Shown: positions 53,949-62,851, numbered from the stretch's first letter. The stretch is 64,000 nucleotides of DNA from Pelotomaculum schinkii (GCF_004369205.1 NZ_QFGA01000001.1:2046001-2110000), one strand, 5' to 3'. Made by a program: numbers and translations. Notes: generated by a model from the letters alone, not told the origin.

Positions 53949-56015
53949 CTATGCCCTCAAGGCATGCTTATTCATTTTCCTGTAAAGGGTTTTCCTGGTT
54001 ATGCCTAAAAGCTTTGCCGCTCTGGTAATGTTGCCGTTCGTTTGGTTCAGAACCTCTTTGATGATATCCTTTTCCATGGCCTTTAAATTGCTTCCATCGG
54101 ACAGCAAAGGCTCTGCTGACGGCTCCGGCCTGTTGCCCAAAGCTTTTCTAATCCCCGGATAGCTTAATAAATCCTGTTCATTGGCGCAGCTGTCCGAACG
54201 GCTGAAGGCCAATACCGCGCAACGCTCAATAACGTTTTCCAATTCACGGACATTCCCGGGCCAGTGGTATTCTTTCATTATCTCCAAAGCCCGTTCGGAA
54301 ATATTAAAATTAAAGTTTAGTTTTTTGGCATGCTTCCGGCAAAAATGTTCAATCAAATCGGCAAGTTCATCTTTGCGCTCTCTCAACGGGGGAATTTCGA
54401 TAGTTATGACGTTTAACCGGTAAAAAAGGTCCTCCCTGAAATTGCCGCAGCTTACCTCGTCCCACAGGTCGCTGTTGGAAGCGGCAATTATGCGGGCTTG
54501 CAGGGCAATCTCATTCATTCCGCCGATCCGCGTAAACCTCAAGTTTTGCAGCACCCTCAACAACTTTGCCTGCATCGTAACAGACATAGCGTTTACTTCG
54601 TCCAGAAACAGCGTGCCTCCCGCGGCCAACTGGAACTTGCCCTGTTGCCCCTCGCGCCTGGCGCCCGTAAAAGAACCGCCCTCGTAGCCAAACAACTCAC
54701 TTTCAATCAACTCCGCAGGTATAGCCGCGCAGTTAATTCCTACAAAAGGCCCGCTATTTACACTGCTGGCGTTATGGATTGCCTGGGCAAACATCTCTTT
54801 ACCCGTACCGCTTTCTCCCAGTATTAGAATATTGGAAGGCAAGGGCGCCGCCTGGCGGGCCAGATTTATCACCTGGTTGAAATGGGCGCCGTTACCCTTT
54901 AAATCTTCAAAATTAAAATATGCTTTAAAGCCCGCCATGTTTTTAACCAGTCCCCTGGCGTGGCTTAAGCCCTTGAACACTGCCAGGACGCCGTTAACCT
55001 TGTTGTTGTCGGTAATCGGAACCACATTGCCGAACACAATTTTCTGCTTGTTTCGTTTGTTTAAGATCAGTTCCTTGTTCAGGTAAGTTTCCCCTGTCCT
55101 TAAAGCCTCAACAATGCTGGACTGGCTGCCCAACACCAGTTCAGCGGGCTGGTTGACAACCTCCTGGGGTTTAACCTCCAAAATCTCGCCGGCAGTACGG
55201 TTAATAAAAGTAATCAGGCCCTGTCCATCAAGCGCAATCATCCCGTCAAAAATAGAGTTGATCATGCGCTCAACATATTTGCCGGCCAGTTCTTTTTCTT
55301 TACGAAGTTGATTCTGGCGCAAACTGAATTCAATGGCCTTGCCCAGAGCAGTAGTCATGCCCAGCGTATGCTGGTGCACTTTCAGGTAATGCCCGGCAAT
55401 ATTTACAACTCCCAGCATCACCCCGTTCGGATCAAAAATTGGAGTGGCCGAACAGGTCCAGTATTGAAGCTGGGCGTTGTAATGTTCCGGTCCCGCCAAC
55501 TGTACCGGCCGGCCTAAAACAGCTGCCAAATTGATAGCATTGCACCCGGTATTCTGCTCACTTCTGCTGACACCTGGGTAAGATTTCTGCTTGCGTGCCG
55601 TTTCCAACACTTCCGGCTCGCCAAATTGTTTTAGTATATATAAGTCCTTATCCAGTAAATCCACCCGGAAACCGGAACCTTCCAGGTTTAAAGTTAAAGC
55701 GTCCAGAAAAGGTGAAGCTATGTCTATAAACTCTTTGTTCTCCGCAAGCCTTAGTTCCAGGTTCTTTGCAGTCAGTGAAACCGGATACAATTTATAAGGG
55801 TCGATACCGCGTTTCATGGATCTTTTCCAACCACTCAGCACTTCCGTCCGTACATGCCTGATTTTGCCCATTTTACCGGTGTGAATAAATATCTCCCAAT
55901 CCTCTTTGATCTTGGCCAATGTATCCAGAAAGGTCTTGTATTCCGCCAGCTGCTTTTCTAAAAGTTCCTCGTCTTCACAAGTCCATCGCGGGGTCAGCTC
56001 GTCCTTGTTATGCAT
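53949..56015 (-). CDS. AcoR-like sigma-54-dependent activator (GAF-PAS-AAA-Fis)
   Basis: A 688-residue one-component regulator. The N-terminal region (about 60-230) resembles the AcoR GAF-like sensor (LSGWKRSMKRGIDPY, QYWTCSATPIFDPNG). A PAS domain follows (about 240-350; IFDGMIALDGQGLITFIN), then the sigma-54 AAA+ domain (GESGTGKE, GSFTGARREG, LFLDEVNAM) and a C-terminal Fis helix-turn-helix (ITRAAKLLGITRKTLYRK). It has no phospho-acceptor domain, so a small molecule or protein should bind the sensor region. It probably controls the AOR-2/ADH/Liv operon just downstream. The start is the ATG behind AAAGGGGC. Confidence 0.92.
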   Translation of the reverse strand: MHNKDELTPRWTCEDEELLEKQLAEYKTFLDTLAKIKEDWEIFIHTGKMGKIRHVRTEVLSGWKRSMKRGIDPYKLYPVSLTAKNLELRLAENKEFIDIASPFLDALTLNLEGSGFRVDLLDKDLYILKQFGEPEVLETARKQKSYPGVSRSEQNTGCNAINLAAVLGRPVQLAGPEHYNAQLQYWTCSATPIFDPNGVMLGVVNIAGHYLKVHQHTLGMTTALGKAIEFSLRQNQLRKEKELAGKYVERMINSIFDGMIALDGQGLITFINRTAGEILEVKPQEVVNQPAELVLGSQSSIVEALRTGETYLNKELILNKRNKQKIVFGNVVPITDNNKVNGVLAVFKGLSHARGLVKNMAGFKAYFNFEDLKGNGAHFNQVINLARQAAPLPSNILILGESGTGKEMFAQAIHNASSVNSGPFVGINCAAIPAELIESELFGYEGGSFTGARREGQQGKFQLAAGGTLFLDEVNAMSVTMQAKLLRVLQNLRFTRIGGMNEIALQARIIAASNSDLWDEVSCGNFREDLFYRLNVITIEIPPLRERKDELADLIEHFCRKHAKKLNFNFNISERALEIMKEYHWPGNVRELENVIERCAVLAFSRSDSCANEQDLLSYPGIRKALGNRPEPSAEPLLSDGSNLKAMEKDIIKEVLNQTNGNITRAAKLLGITRKTLYRKMNKHALRA

Positions 56016-56088
56016 ATTTGAGTTACGCCCCTTTAACAATTCTTATAGATTCTACAAAGGTAAAAAAACCGAGAAATTGGTAATTTTC

Positions 56089-56319
56089 TTACCCGCCTCC
56101 AAAGATAGGATAAAACTCAACGATGTCCCCCCGGTTTAATACATCATAATTCTTTGCATGCTTTCCGTTAATCAGGATAAACCCTACTTCAGCTATTTGT
56201 ATTTTTAAAAGCTCCCTTAACTTTTCTACCGTTAATCCATGTTCATATTGTATTTGGATGTAACCTTTAACTTTGGACTCTGTTTTTTGCAATGCAGGGT
56301 GTAGCTTAACCTTAATCAC
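56089..56319 (-). CDS. ThiS/MoaD-like sulfur carrier protein, second copy
   Basis: A 76-residue ubiquitin-fold protein ending FYPIFGGG, the C-terminal diglycine needed for thiocarboxylation. The core is LTVEKLRELLKI, then GFILINGKHAKNYD and GDIVEFYP. It lies 73 bp before the AcoR-like gene and is likely to serve tungstopterin synthesis for the second AOR. Start GTG follows GGGGGATG. It differs considerably from the copy at 42260, so each AOR operon seems to carry its own carrier. Confidence 0.8.
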   Translation of the reverse strand: MIKVKLHPALQKTESKVKGYIQIQYEHGLTVEKLRELLKIQIAEVGFILINGKHAKNYDVLNRGDIVEFYPIFGGG

Positions 56320-56427
56320 GGCAACATCCCCCTACGCAGGTATTTGTCGATTGAGTATTATAGCATGTAATAAGTGTTAAACAAATTTTAATCCTTTTCA
56401 GACAGTTGTACAACTAATAAAAGTACC

Positions 56428-56449
56428 CAAAAAAACCCCTGGCGGGGCT
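56428..56449 (-). terminator. Terminator of the yabPQ transcript
   Basis: GCCCCGCCAGGGG followed by TTTTTTT on the minus strand. The stem is short (4-5 bp) but GC-rich, and lies directly behind the yabQ stop. The rest of the gap 56320-56452 shows no gene. Confidence 0.6.
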
Positions 56450-56452
56450 TCC

Positions 56453-57019
56453 TTAATCATCCTTTTTTTTCCTCCAAAATACCAGGCGGGAGAGCCGCCT
56501 TCTCAATCCGCCCAGGCCCCGCTCAACTCTCCTGCCAACCAGCCGGTACCAGGCAGTTTTAAATCCCCCGCCCGTTTTGTTCACAATACTTCCCAATAGC
56601 CTGTACGGGTAAGAAAGGCTAAACAGCAGCAATCGCACCGGGTAAGTAACAACCATCCACAGCCAGTGCACCGTCCACAGCAATAAAGCCCAGGTCCGGT
56701 GAATGATGTAAAACTTCAACCGGAACACGCGGTAGGCGGCGCGGCTGAACAGGTGAAAGTATAAAAGCGCGCCCAGGCCGATGCCGATGAATACATAAAG
56801 GCGCAATTCCCCCCAGGTCCCCCACAGCAGCATGCCAAAAACCATGGCCGTGGTAACCAGCCAGTAGACCACGTCACCAATAAAAGTCCCAATTTTCCTT
56901 AGCTTGTAAGCCGCCCTGACCGCGCGGTAATAGTCATATAATAGACCTGCGGACATGCCTATGACGATGGTAGAGGTGAAAGCTCCCGCCTGGTTGATAA
57001 GCATATCCAATAAGAACAC
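56453..57019 (-). CDS. yabQ: Spore cortex biosynthesis protein YabQ
   Basis: Membrane protein needed for spore cortex formation in Bacillus. The 188-residue protein has about five hydrophobic helices (about 10-28, 45-63, 70-90, 105-130) and a long basic C-terminal tail (RRVERGLGGLRRRL). It contains GLLYDYYRAVRAAYKLRK, typical of YabQ. The start is ambiguous between GTG 57017-57019 and a TTG three codons later. In Bacillus divIC follows directly; here it is 46 kb away. Confidence 0.87.
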   Translation of the reverse strand: MFLLDMLINQAGAFTSTIVIGMSAGLLYDYYRAVRAAYKLRKIGTFIGDVVYWLVTTAMVFGMLLWGTWGELRLYVFIGIGLGALLYFHLFSRAAYRVFRLKFYIIHRTWALLLWTVHWLWMVVTYPVRLLLFSLSYPYRLLGSIVNKTGGGFKTAWYRLVGRRVERGLGGLRRRLSRLVFWRKKKDD

Positions 57020-57062
57020 CGCCCCTGCTAAAAAAGCGCCTTAAGCGCTTTTATAATTGTCC

Positions 57063-57335
57063 TTATTTTAAAATCTTGCTTAATAATCCCTTGCCCTTGC
57101 CTTTGCTCTTGCTTTCCATGTACTGAAAAGAGGTGAAGTACCCTTCCGCAGTCAGGCTGCCTGTTTCCAGGCTGAGTTGGGTAATATGCAGCCCCTCGCC
57201 TTTGAGGCTCAGGACGCCCAGATTGGTTTCCAGGTTAATCTCGGCCTCATCAAAGCTGTCGACGCGCAGCACCCCCTGCAGGACCAACTGCTTTCGCCCG
57301 CTGACCACCAGGCTGTGCGTGACGTGTTCCTCCAC
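57063..57335 (-). CDS. yabP: Sporulation protein YabP
   Basis: A 90-residue protein of the YabP/YqfC family, involved with spore coat and cortex. It shows HSLVVSGRKQLVLQGVLRVD, SFDEAEINLETNLGVLSLKG and a basic C-terminus. A frame extends five codons upstream, but the GTG at 57333-57335 follows GGGGGG with the right spacing and is preferred. It is co-transcribed with yabQ across a 43-bp gap. A diguanylate cyclase gene, not rqcP, precedes it. Confidence 0.88.
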   Translation of the reverse strand: MEEHVTHSLVVSGRKQLVLQGVLRVDSFDEAEINLETNLGVLSLKGEGLHITQLSLETGSLTAEGYFTSFQYMESKSKGKGKGLLSKILK

Positions 57336-57460
57336 ACGATCACCCCCCACAGGTACCCTTTCAAAGACCCCTCTAAATTACTGCCTAACTCATCCTATGC
57401 TCCGGGGTTATTATTAATGCTAAAAAAAGAGATGATGGTCAATGAGAACCGTCTTTATTG

Positions 57461-59017
57461 CTAATTCAAAAACCGCCGCCGTACACAGTTTCTGCCTGCT
57501 TCTTTAGCCTCATATAAAGCCTCATCCGCATTTTTCAACAGTTCATCCAGCTCTATATCGCCGGCTTTATCCGCGCTGGCGACACCAAAGCTGGCGGTTA
57601 CGGTTATTGAGCCGTCATCCAGCTCTATCCTGGTAACGGCTATATTTTGACGGAGGCGTTCGGCTATCTGAAATGCTTCTTCAGATGATGTCTCCGGCAA
57701 AAAAGCCACAAATTCCTCTCCTCCGTAACGGCCAAAGAGGTCTGTAACCCGAAGGTTATTACTGCAAACCGCGGTAACCGTTGTAATTACAATATCACCC
57801 GCTTTATGCCCGTAGGTATCGTTGATTTGCTTGAAATGATCAAGGTCCATCAGGATCAAAGATATTGATGTTCCGGACTGTTTCGCGTGACAGAGCTCAT
57901 CATTGCTTAAATCCAGAAAATGCCTGCGGTTAAAGATATTTGTAAGCGCATCCAGGGTAGCCAGTTTACTAAGTTTTTCATGCAGCAACACCTGTTGGGT
58001 TATATCATTGAGTACAATTGTCTTACCGATTAATTTGTTTTTGTCATTCATTACAGGTGTAACGCGGGAATTATAGTAATAAGACACTCCCCCTTGAGAT
58101 GTTTGAAGGTTATTTTGCTCATTATTATTTACGGAAAGTTGCTTCAACAGCTCAGGATAGTCCGCCAAAACTTCTTTCGCAGGCCGGCCAATATCCTTTT
58201 TCGATAGTTTTTTTACAATTAGTTGGGCGGTTGGGTTAAAATCTACGATTCTGTCGCTGGTATCCACAACCAGTACACCGTCACGCATACTGTCGAACAC
58301 TTTGTCACGCGCAACCGGAATAAGATCAAATAACCGGTATTGGAACAAACCCCAGGCAGTTATTAAACCTGTACATGTGAATGTAAAAGGGGTTAAATCC
58401 AAGTCCCAGGGACTTCTTCCCGTTTGGTAGATAATTAAGCCCGCCCACGGAGCCAGCGAAGCAATCAGGATGATAGCCGCCTGCCTGCTATATGAGGGCG
58501 CGGATCGCCGCCACATGTCCAAAAGCATGATATTGCCGCAAAGGATGGACAGGTTGGTAAAAGCCACATGGACCCAATACCAGGGCCCCTTGGTAAAAAC
58601 AAGCAGGGGAAAGGGGCTATTTAGATTTACACTTACCGAACTATAATACAAATGATGGTAACTATCCGTTAAGTGCAAAATAAAAGTCGTAAATGGAATT
58701 ATAAATATAGCAATCAGTACAGGACGAGTCAGCCACCTGTCTTTCCCGGTCATCTGAATTACCATAATGATCCATAGAGCTGGTATGATCGAGATGCCCA
58801 GATACTGGAATTTTGACCAAAAAAGCATACCCGACAGGGTTGAACAGGCAAGTTCAAAGGCATATCCCAAAGAGTAAACGCTCGTAGACAGCATGAGATA
58901 CGCCAAAACTACTGCGCCTGTCTTTGTACGTCGAATAAATAGAAATAATGCCATTAACAGGGAAATGACACTTGCAATTAATAAGGCGACAATATACGCT
59001 AAATATCCATGCAGCAT
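57461..59017 (-). CDS. Membrane diguanylate cyclase (7TM-PAS-GGDEF)
   Basis: A 518-residue enzyme predicted to make cyclic di-GMP. It has seven N-terminal helices of the histidine-kinase-like 7TM type (about 1-215), a PAS domain (about 225-340; DGVLVVDTSDRIVDFN) and a GGDEF domain with DALTNIFNRRHFLDL and the active-site loop GRYGGEEFVAFLP (GGEEF variant, active in known enzymes). No RxxD inhibitory site is obvious. The start is the ATG at 59015-59017 behind AAAGGATG; a frame opening 19 codons earlier is unlikely. It interrupts the sporulation cluster between the SpoIID-type gene and yabP. Confidence 0.9.
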   Translation of the reverse strand: MLHGYLAYIVALLIASVISLLMALFLFIRRTKTGAVVLAYLMLSTSVYSLGYAFELACSTLSGMLFWSKFQYLGISIIPALWIIMVIQMTGKDRWLTRPVLIAIFIIPFTTFILHLTDSYHHLYYSSVSVNLNSPFPLLVFTKGPWYWVHVAFTNLSILCGNIMLLDMWRRSAPSYSRQAAIILIASLAPWAGLIIYQTGRSPWDLDLTPFTFTCTGLITAWGLFQYRLFDLIPVARDKVFDSMRDGVLVVDTSDRIVDFNPTAQLIVKKLSKKDIGRPAKEVLADYPELLKQLSVNNNEQNNLQTSQGGVSYYYNSRVTPVMNDKNKLIGKTIVLNDITQQVLLHEKLSKLATLDALTNIFNRRHFLDLSNDELCHAKQSGTSISLILMDLDHFKQINDTYGHKAGDIVITTVTAVCSNNLRVTDLFGRYGGEEFVAFLPETSSEEAFQIAERLRQNIAVTRIELDDGSITVTASFGVASADKAGDIELDELLKNADEALYEAKEAGRNCVRRRFLN

Positions 59018-59121
59018 CACTATTACATCCTTTTTGACCAACAGCAGAAAAGCCCTGTTGGCGCTCGTCATCATTTATTTAGATTCTACCACTTTCTGAA
59101 CAACTTTACCGGGTAGTTTCA

Positions 59122-59298
59122 TACGCCGCTATCGCGGCGCCACGTATCATGAAAATACCAGCCGATGCAGGCGCCATTTCAATCGCACACGGCGCGTCAG
59201 CGCTGAACTTGTTGTAGCTGATGCAACATTTGTGCGAATGAATTCGCACCTACATTCGACCAATGTAGCAGAGGCCGTAATGGATTTTCAGGAAGGTA
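59122..59298. repeat. R2 composite intergenic repeat, fullest copy
   Basis: ACGCCGCTATCGCGGCGCCA, CGTATCATGAAAATACCAGC, GATGCAGGCGCCATTTCAAT, CGCACACGGCGCGTCAGCGC, AACTTGTTGTAGCTGATGC, then GTGCGAAT-GA-ATTCGCAC, CTACATTCGACC and GGATTTTCAGGAAGG. This order defines the R2 family. It lies in the 445-bp gap 59018-59462. Confidence 0.85.
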
Positions 59299-59341
59299 TC
59301 TTTTTTAATAGAATTATATTCTCTATAGGCGTTAGAATAAC

Positions 59342-59374
59342 AAGGGGCTATCGCAACGTAAGCGATAGCCCCTT
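59342..59374 (-). terminator. Hairpin after the SpoIID-type gene
   Basis: AAGGGGCTATCGC and its exact complement, 13-bp arms with a 7-base loop, about 90 bp after the stop codon. The U-tract is weak on the minus strand. Confidence 0.6.
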
Positions 59375-59462
59375 AAGCGCTTATGCGCATTTTTCATTGG
59401 TAGTTTCTGCAGTCGCCCGCATTGCCAATTTAACATCAGCTCACGTCCTGCGATTTATACTG

Positions 59463-60413
59463 CTACTTCCACTTCTTTTGTATGTCCACGTTTTGATAAT
59501 AGAACTTGACGATATCCTCGGGTGACTTTCCCTGCTCGGCCATTAACCTGGCGCCCCACTGGCACATGCCCACGCCGTGGCCAAAGCCTTTTCCCTTGAG
59601 GACCAGCTGGCCGCCTTCGACCCGCAGGTCTGTGAGCAACATGGAACGCACTTTTTCACTGCCCAGGGCCAACCTCAATTCCGGCCCTCCGACACTGACA
59701 GCGCCTACCTTAATCTGCTCGGCGCGGCCAGACGGCCCTTTCTTTTCAATAGAAACCGAGGTTATAGCCCCGGGATCCTTTCCGGTAGTCCTCTGCACAG
59801 CAGCTCTTACCTGTTCAACCGGGATCCTGGCTTCCCACGCTTTGTTCCTGGGTTTGGTTATGGCAAGGCAGCCGTCCTGCGCCCCGGCCTTGATATAGGG
59901 GGTAGGGTCTTTGGTGTAGGCCAGCCCTTCTTCGGCGCTGGCCGAAATCCCGCCGCAACAGGCCGAAAACCAGGCATGGACGGGATTATTGTTGACTGTA
60001 ATTACCTCGCCCCTGGTCTGCTCCACCGCCTTCTTGACATTGTCGTTAATTTTAGACGGGTCGTAGGCCTGAAACTCCTCGACACTGGTGGAGGCGTCGG
60101 TGCCGCGCAGCTGTTTAACCCGGCCTGAGTTTATATTCTCCAGGGTAAAGGTCCTGGCCAGGATAGCCTGGGCTGCCAGCGCGTTCACCGGCGACTTGGT
60201 GTCCATCTCCGCAGCCACCACACCCTGGATATATTCTTCCATCTTTAAGTTCTTCTTCTCTCCTGTTTTATTGATAAATAGTGAAATAGTCGGCTCGTCT
60301 TCCAGGGGCTGCGCCGGCTTGGGCGCAGGAGCCTGCTTCCTGGTACAACCTGCCGCCAGTAAGCAACCCACCAGCAGGAGCACTACCGTTCTGAGCATAA
60401 TGTGCCGGAACAT
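59463..60413 (-). CDS. SpoIID/LytB-domain lipoprotein
   Basis: A 316-residue predicted lipoprotein (LLAAGCTRK, cysteine near residue 23) with the SpoIID domain: LKMEEYIQGVVAAEM, ALAAQAILARTFTL, HAWFSACCGGISA and GKGFGHGVGMCQWGA. SpoIID-type proteins are lytic transglycosylases that cleave denuded glycans during engulfment. This gene is probably a paralogue, not the canonical spoIID of the atp/spoIIID neighbourhood. It lies between rqcP and the diguanylate cyclase gene. The ribosome site GGGAGGGG is strong. Confidence 0.88.
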   Translation of the reverse strand: MFRHIMLRTVVLLLVGCLLAAGCTRKQAPAPKPAQPLEDEPTISLFINKTGEKKNLKMEEYIQGVVAAEMDTKSPVNALAAQAILARTFTLENINSGRVKQLRGTDASTSVEEFQAYDPSKINDNVKKAVEQTRGEVITVNNNPVHAWFSACCGGISASAEEGLAYTKDPTPYIKAGAQDGCLAITKPRNKAWEARIPVEQVRAAVQRTTGKDPGAITSVSIEKKGPSGRAEQIKVGAVSVGGPELRLALGSEKVRSMLLTDLRVEGGQLVLKGKGFGHGVGMCQWGARLMAEQGKSPEDIVKFYYQNVDIQKKWK

Positions 60414-60464
60414 AAAAACAACCCCTCCCGCGTTTTCTTTTATTGTGAGCAGGAGAGGTTTTAT

Positions 60465-60716
60465 TTATGTAGTTTCCTCTAGCACTTTATACAGTTCGGC
60501 CGCAAGTTTGGCCGGAACATTATCGCGGACATCAACAACCTCCAGCTTAAGCATCCGGTGACCAAAACGAACCTCCAGGATATCACCCGGCTTAATTTCT
60601 AATCCCGCTTTAGCCACCCTGCCGTTGACTGAAACATGACCCTGGTCGCACACTTCATTGGCCAGGGTGCGCCGCTTGATCACCCTTGAAACTTTAAGGA
60701 ATTTATCAAGCCGCAA
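60465..60716 (-). CDS. rqcP: S4-domain ribosome quality-control protein (YabO)
   Basis: An 83-residue S4 RNA-binding protein (MRLDKFLKVSRVIKRRTLAN, then SVNGRVAKAGLEIKPGDILE). RqcP binds obstructed 50S subunits and helps RqcH add alanine tails. The position between the HU gene and the SpoIID-type gene matches Bacillus yabO next to yabN. The start is TTG at 60714-60716 with GGTGG upstream. Confidence 0.92.
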   Translation of the reverse strand: MRLDKFLKVSRVIKRRTLANEVCDQGHVSVNGRVAKAGLEIKPGDILEVRFGHRMLKLEVVDVRDNVPAKLAAELYKVLEETT

Positions 60717-60759
60717 ATATCACGCCACCATTCCGGTAAATATTGAAAAAGAAGTGGAC

Positions 60760-61035
60760 TTATTTGCCCACTGCATCCCTGAGCGCTTTACCTGCTTTAA
60801 AAACAGGAACCCTGGCGGCGTCAATATTAATTTCTTCGCCGGTCTGAGGATTTCTGCCTTTACGGGCAGCTCTTTCTCTGATTTCAAAGGTTCCGAAACC
60901 TACCAATTGGACCTTGTCACTCTTGGACAAAGCCTCACCAATGGTGTCCAGAACTGCAGTGACAGCCTTTTCAGCGTCTTTCTTGGTCAGTTCCGTTCTT
61001 TCGGCAACATTTGAGATCAATTCTGCCTTATTCAT
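60760..61035 (-). CDS. hup: DNA-binding protein HU
   Basis: A 91-residue nucleoid protein: [40 protein letters not shown] and the [12 protein letters not shown] end, all standard HU. The open frame extends 40 codons upstream, but AGGAGG lies ideally before the ATG at 61033-61035. It sits between mazG and rqcP, where Bacillus has no HU gene. Confidence 0.96.
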   Translation of the reverse strand: MNKAELISNVAERTELTKKDAEKAVTAVLDTIGEALSKSDKVQLVGFGTFEIRERAARKGRNPQTGEEINIDAARVPVFKAGKALRDAVGK

Positions 61036-61118
61036 ATCATCCCTCCTAAAATAATAGATATTAGTCCCAGTACTATTCGCGAAAATTCTTTCAGTTCCTT
61101 CCATCAAGAAAATGTTTC

Positions 61119-62810
61119 CTATATTTTTTCTACTTTTTTTGCCTCCTCCCACCATTCATCCTTTTCGGCGAGAGTAAAATGGGAGAGATCTTTACCTTTT
61201 GTCCGGGCCATATTTTCGACATATTCGAAGCGTCTAATAAATTTTGCCGAAGTTTTGGAAAGCGCCCCCTCAGGTTCTATCCCCAGTAGTCTCGCCAGGT
61301 TAACGGTAGAAAAGATGAGATCGCCAACCTCCTCCTCAATCTCCAGCCGGTCCCCGGCTATAATAGCCGATTTCAGCTCGCTCAGTTCCTCCTGTGTCTT
61401 GTCATAAGCCCCCTGATAATCCGGCCAGTCGAACCCGACGCGGGCTGCCGCTTTCTGCAGCTTGTTTGCCCTCATAAGCGCCGGCAGGGCTGACGGGATA
61501 GAAACCAAAAGGCTCTTAGGGGCGCCCCCCTCCCTTTCCTTGGCCTTGATCTTCTCCCAGTTAACCAATACCTCGCGACTGTCCCTGGCGTTAACAGAGC
61601 CAAAAACATGCGGGTGCCTGCGGATCAATTTTTCATTGATTCCGGCAATAACATCGTTGATGTCAAACTGCCGGTTTTCCTTGGCAATCTGCGCGTGAAA
61701 AACGATTTGTAGTAATAAGTCTCCCAATTCTTCACATATTTTATACATATCTTCCTCGTCCAGCGCCTCTAAAACTTCATACGCTTCCTCGATAAGATAG
61801 GGCTTAAGGCTTTGGTGGTCCTGCTCCCGGTCCCACGGGCACCCGCCTTCACCGCGCAGGCGGGCCATGATGTTCACCAACGGGTCAAGAGGAAAGCGGC
61901 TCTGAGTTTCGTCTTCATACGTTGGCTCCCGAAGCTCGTCCCCGTCCCAACCGGCTTGCTCATCATCCTCAATTACCTCGACAACCTCAATTTCTCCGTC
62001 TTTCTCCTCAGCCTGCCCGCCGCCTGCTTGTCCAGGTGTTTCGTAGGATATATCTTTGCCGTATGAACTCCCTGTGGTTATGCCACGTAGTTCATCTGAC
62101 TTCTCACGTCCCACGTCCCACGACTCATTTCCCAATTCGGGTATGTAAACGCTGGTAAGATGGTCCACCCAGTCCAGCCTGTCAATTTCAAAAAGCGGGT
62201 GTGTCTCGATCCTTTCTTCACCTGTTATACCTGCGGCCCTAACCACCGTCACCGGGTGTTCGGGCGGATAAATTTCCATGAGATAAAGCTTTACATCCGA
62301 TGCCACGAGGCGGCTGTAAACCTGGGTGATTACCGCGGGCCTGGCCGGCAAGGGAGGCCTGTCCTCGAGCCGCAAACCGTCTACAACCTGAAGTCCCCGG
62401 CCCGGGTCCAACCGCAGGGAGGTGTAAATCGCGTCAAGGAAGCTGACTGCAGGCAGTACCGCTACCTCCAGCCCCTCCTCTTCCGCCTTCTCAATAATCA
62501 GGCGCACCGATTCTTCAGCCACCAGGGGGTGCCCCGGTACAGCGTACAACACATGAGCGCGACGGGCTTCTTCTATCACCTGCCCGGCAATACGCTCATA
62601 GACCTCGCCAAACGAAGCGGCTTCATCGTAAAAACCGTCAAAGGTTTGGAAGTTAATCCCCTGGTTGCGGAGCCATTCTACAACCGGGTGCTTTCCCGTG
62701 CGGAGATAGATGCAAGTGGAGCCCCTCAACGCTTCCCAAACACCCATAGTAAGGCCGGAAGAAGCCCCGGCACCAAGTCCGGCGATAGTTATCCTTGCAT
62801 GGCTGGGCAT
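61119..62810 (-). CDS. mazG: Fused tetrapyrrole-methylase-like / MazG pyrophosphohydrolase (YabN)
   Basis: A 563-residue two-domain protein. Residues 1-225 form an SAM-dependent TP-methylase-like domain ([36 protein letters not shown]). Residues about 310-563 hold MazG NTP pyrophosphohydrolase ([44 protein letters not shown], with acidic Mg sites). YabN of Bacillus is about 490 residues. The extra length here is mostly the 85-residue linker, part of which is encoded by an R1 repeat. The ATG at 62808-62810 follows GGGAGG; an upstream open frame of 50 codons is translated R1/R2 repeat, not a real N-terminus. Confidence 0.93.
   Translation of the reverse strand: MPSHARITIAGLGAGASSGLTMGVWEALRGSTCIYLRTGKHPVVEWLRNQGINFQTFDGFYDEAASFGEVYERIAGQVIEEARRAHVLYAVPGHPLVAEESVRLIIEKAEEEGLEVAVLPAVSFLDAIYTSLRLDPGRGLQVVDGLRLEDRPPLPARPAVITQVYSRLVASDVKLYLMEIYPPEHPVTVVRAAGITGEERIETHPLFEIDRLDWVDHLTSVYIPELGNESWDVGREKSDELRGITTGSSYGKDISYETPGQAGGGQAEEKDGEIEVVEVIEDDEQAGWDGDELREPTYEDETQSRFPLDPLVNIMARLRGEGGCPWDREQDHQSLKPYLIEEAYEVLEALDEEDMYKICEELGDLLLQIVFHAQIAKENRQFDINDVIAGINEKLIRRHPHVFGSVNARDSREVLVNWEKIKAKEREGGAPKSLLVSIPSALPALMRANKLQKAAARVGFDWPDYQGAYDKTQEELSELKSAIIAGDRLEIEEEVGDLIFSTVNLARLLGIEPEGALSKTSAKFIRRFEYVENMARTKGKDLSHFTLAEKDEWWEEAKKVEKI
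62088..62130 (-). repeat. R1 repeat inside the mazG linker coding sequence
   Basis: TTCTCACGTCCCACGTCCCA then CGACTC on the plus strand, the same units as the intergenic arrays at 2012-2112 (in reverse) and 62852-62915. It is in frame within mazG, encoding the linker segment [15 protein letters not shown]. Confidence 0.7.
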
Positions 62811-62851
62811 AAAAATAAGCCTCCCTTGAATATTAGTGAGCCTATGCCCAG

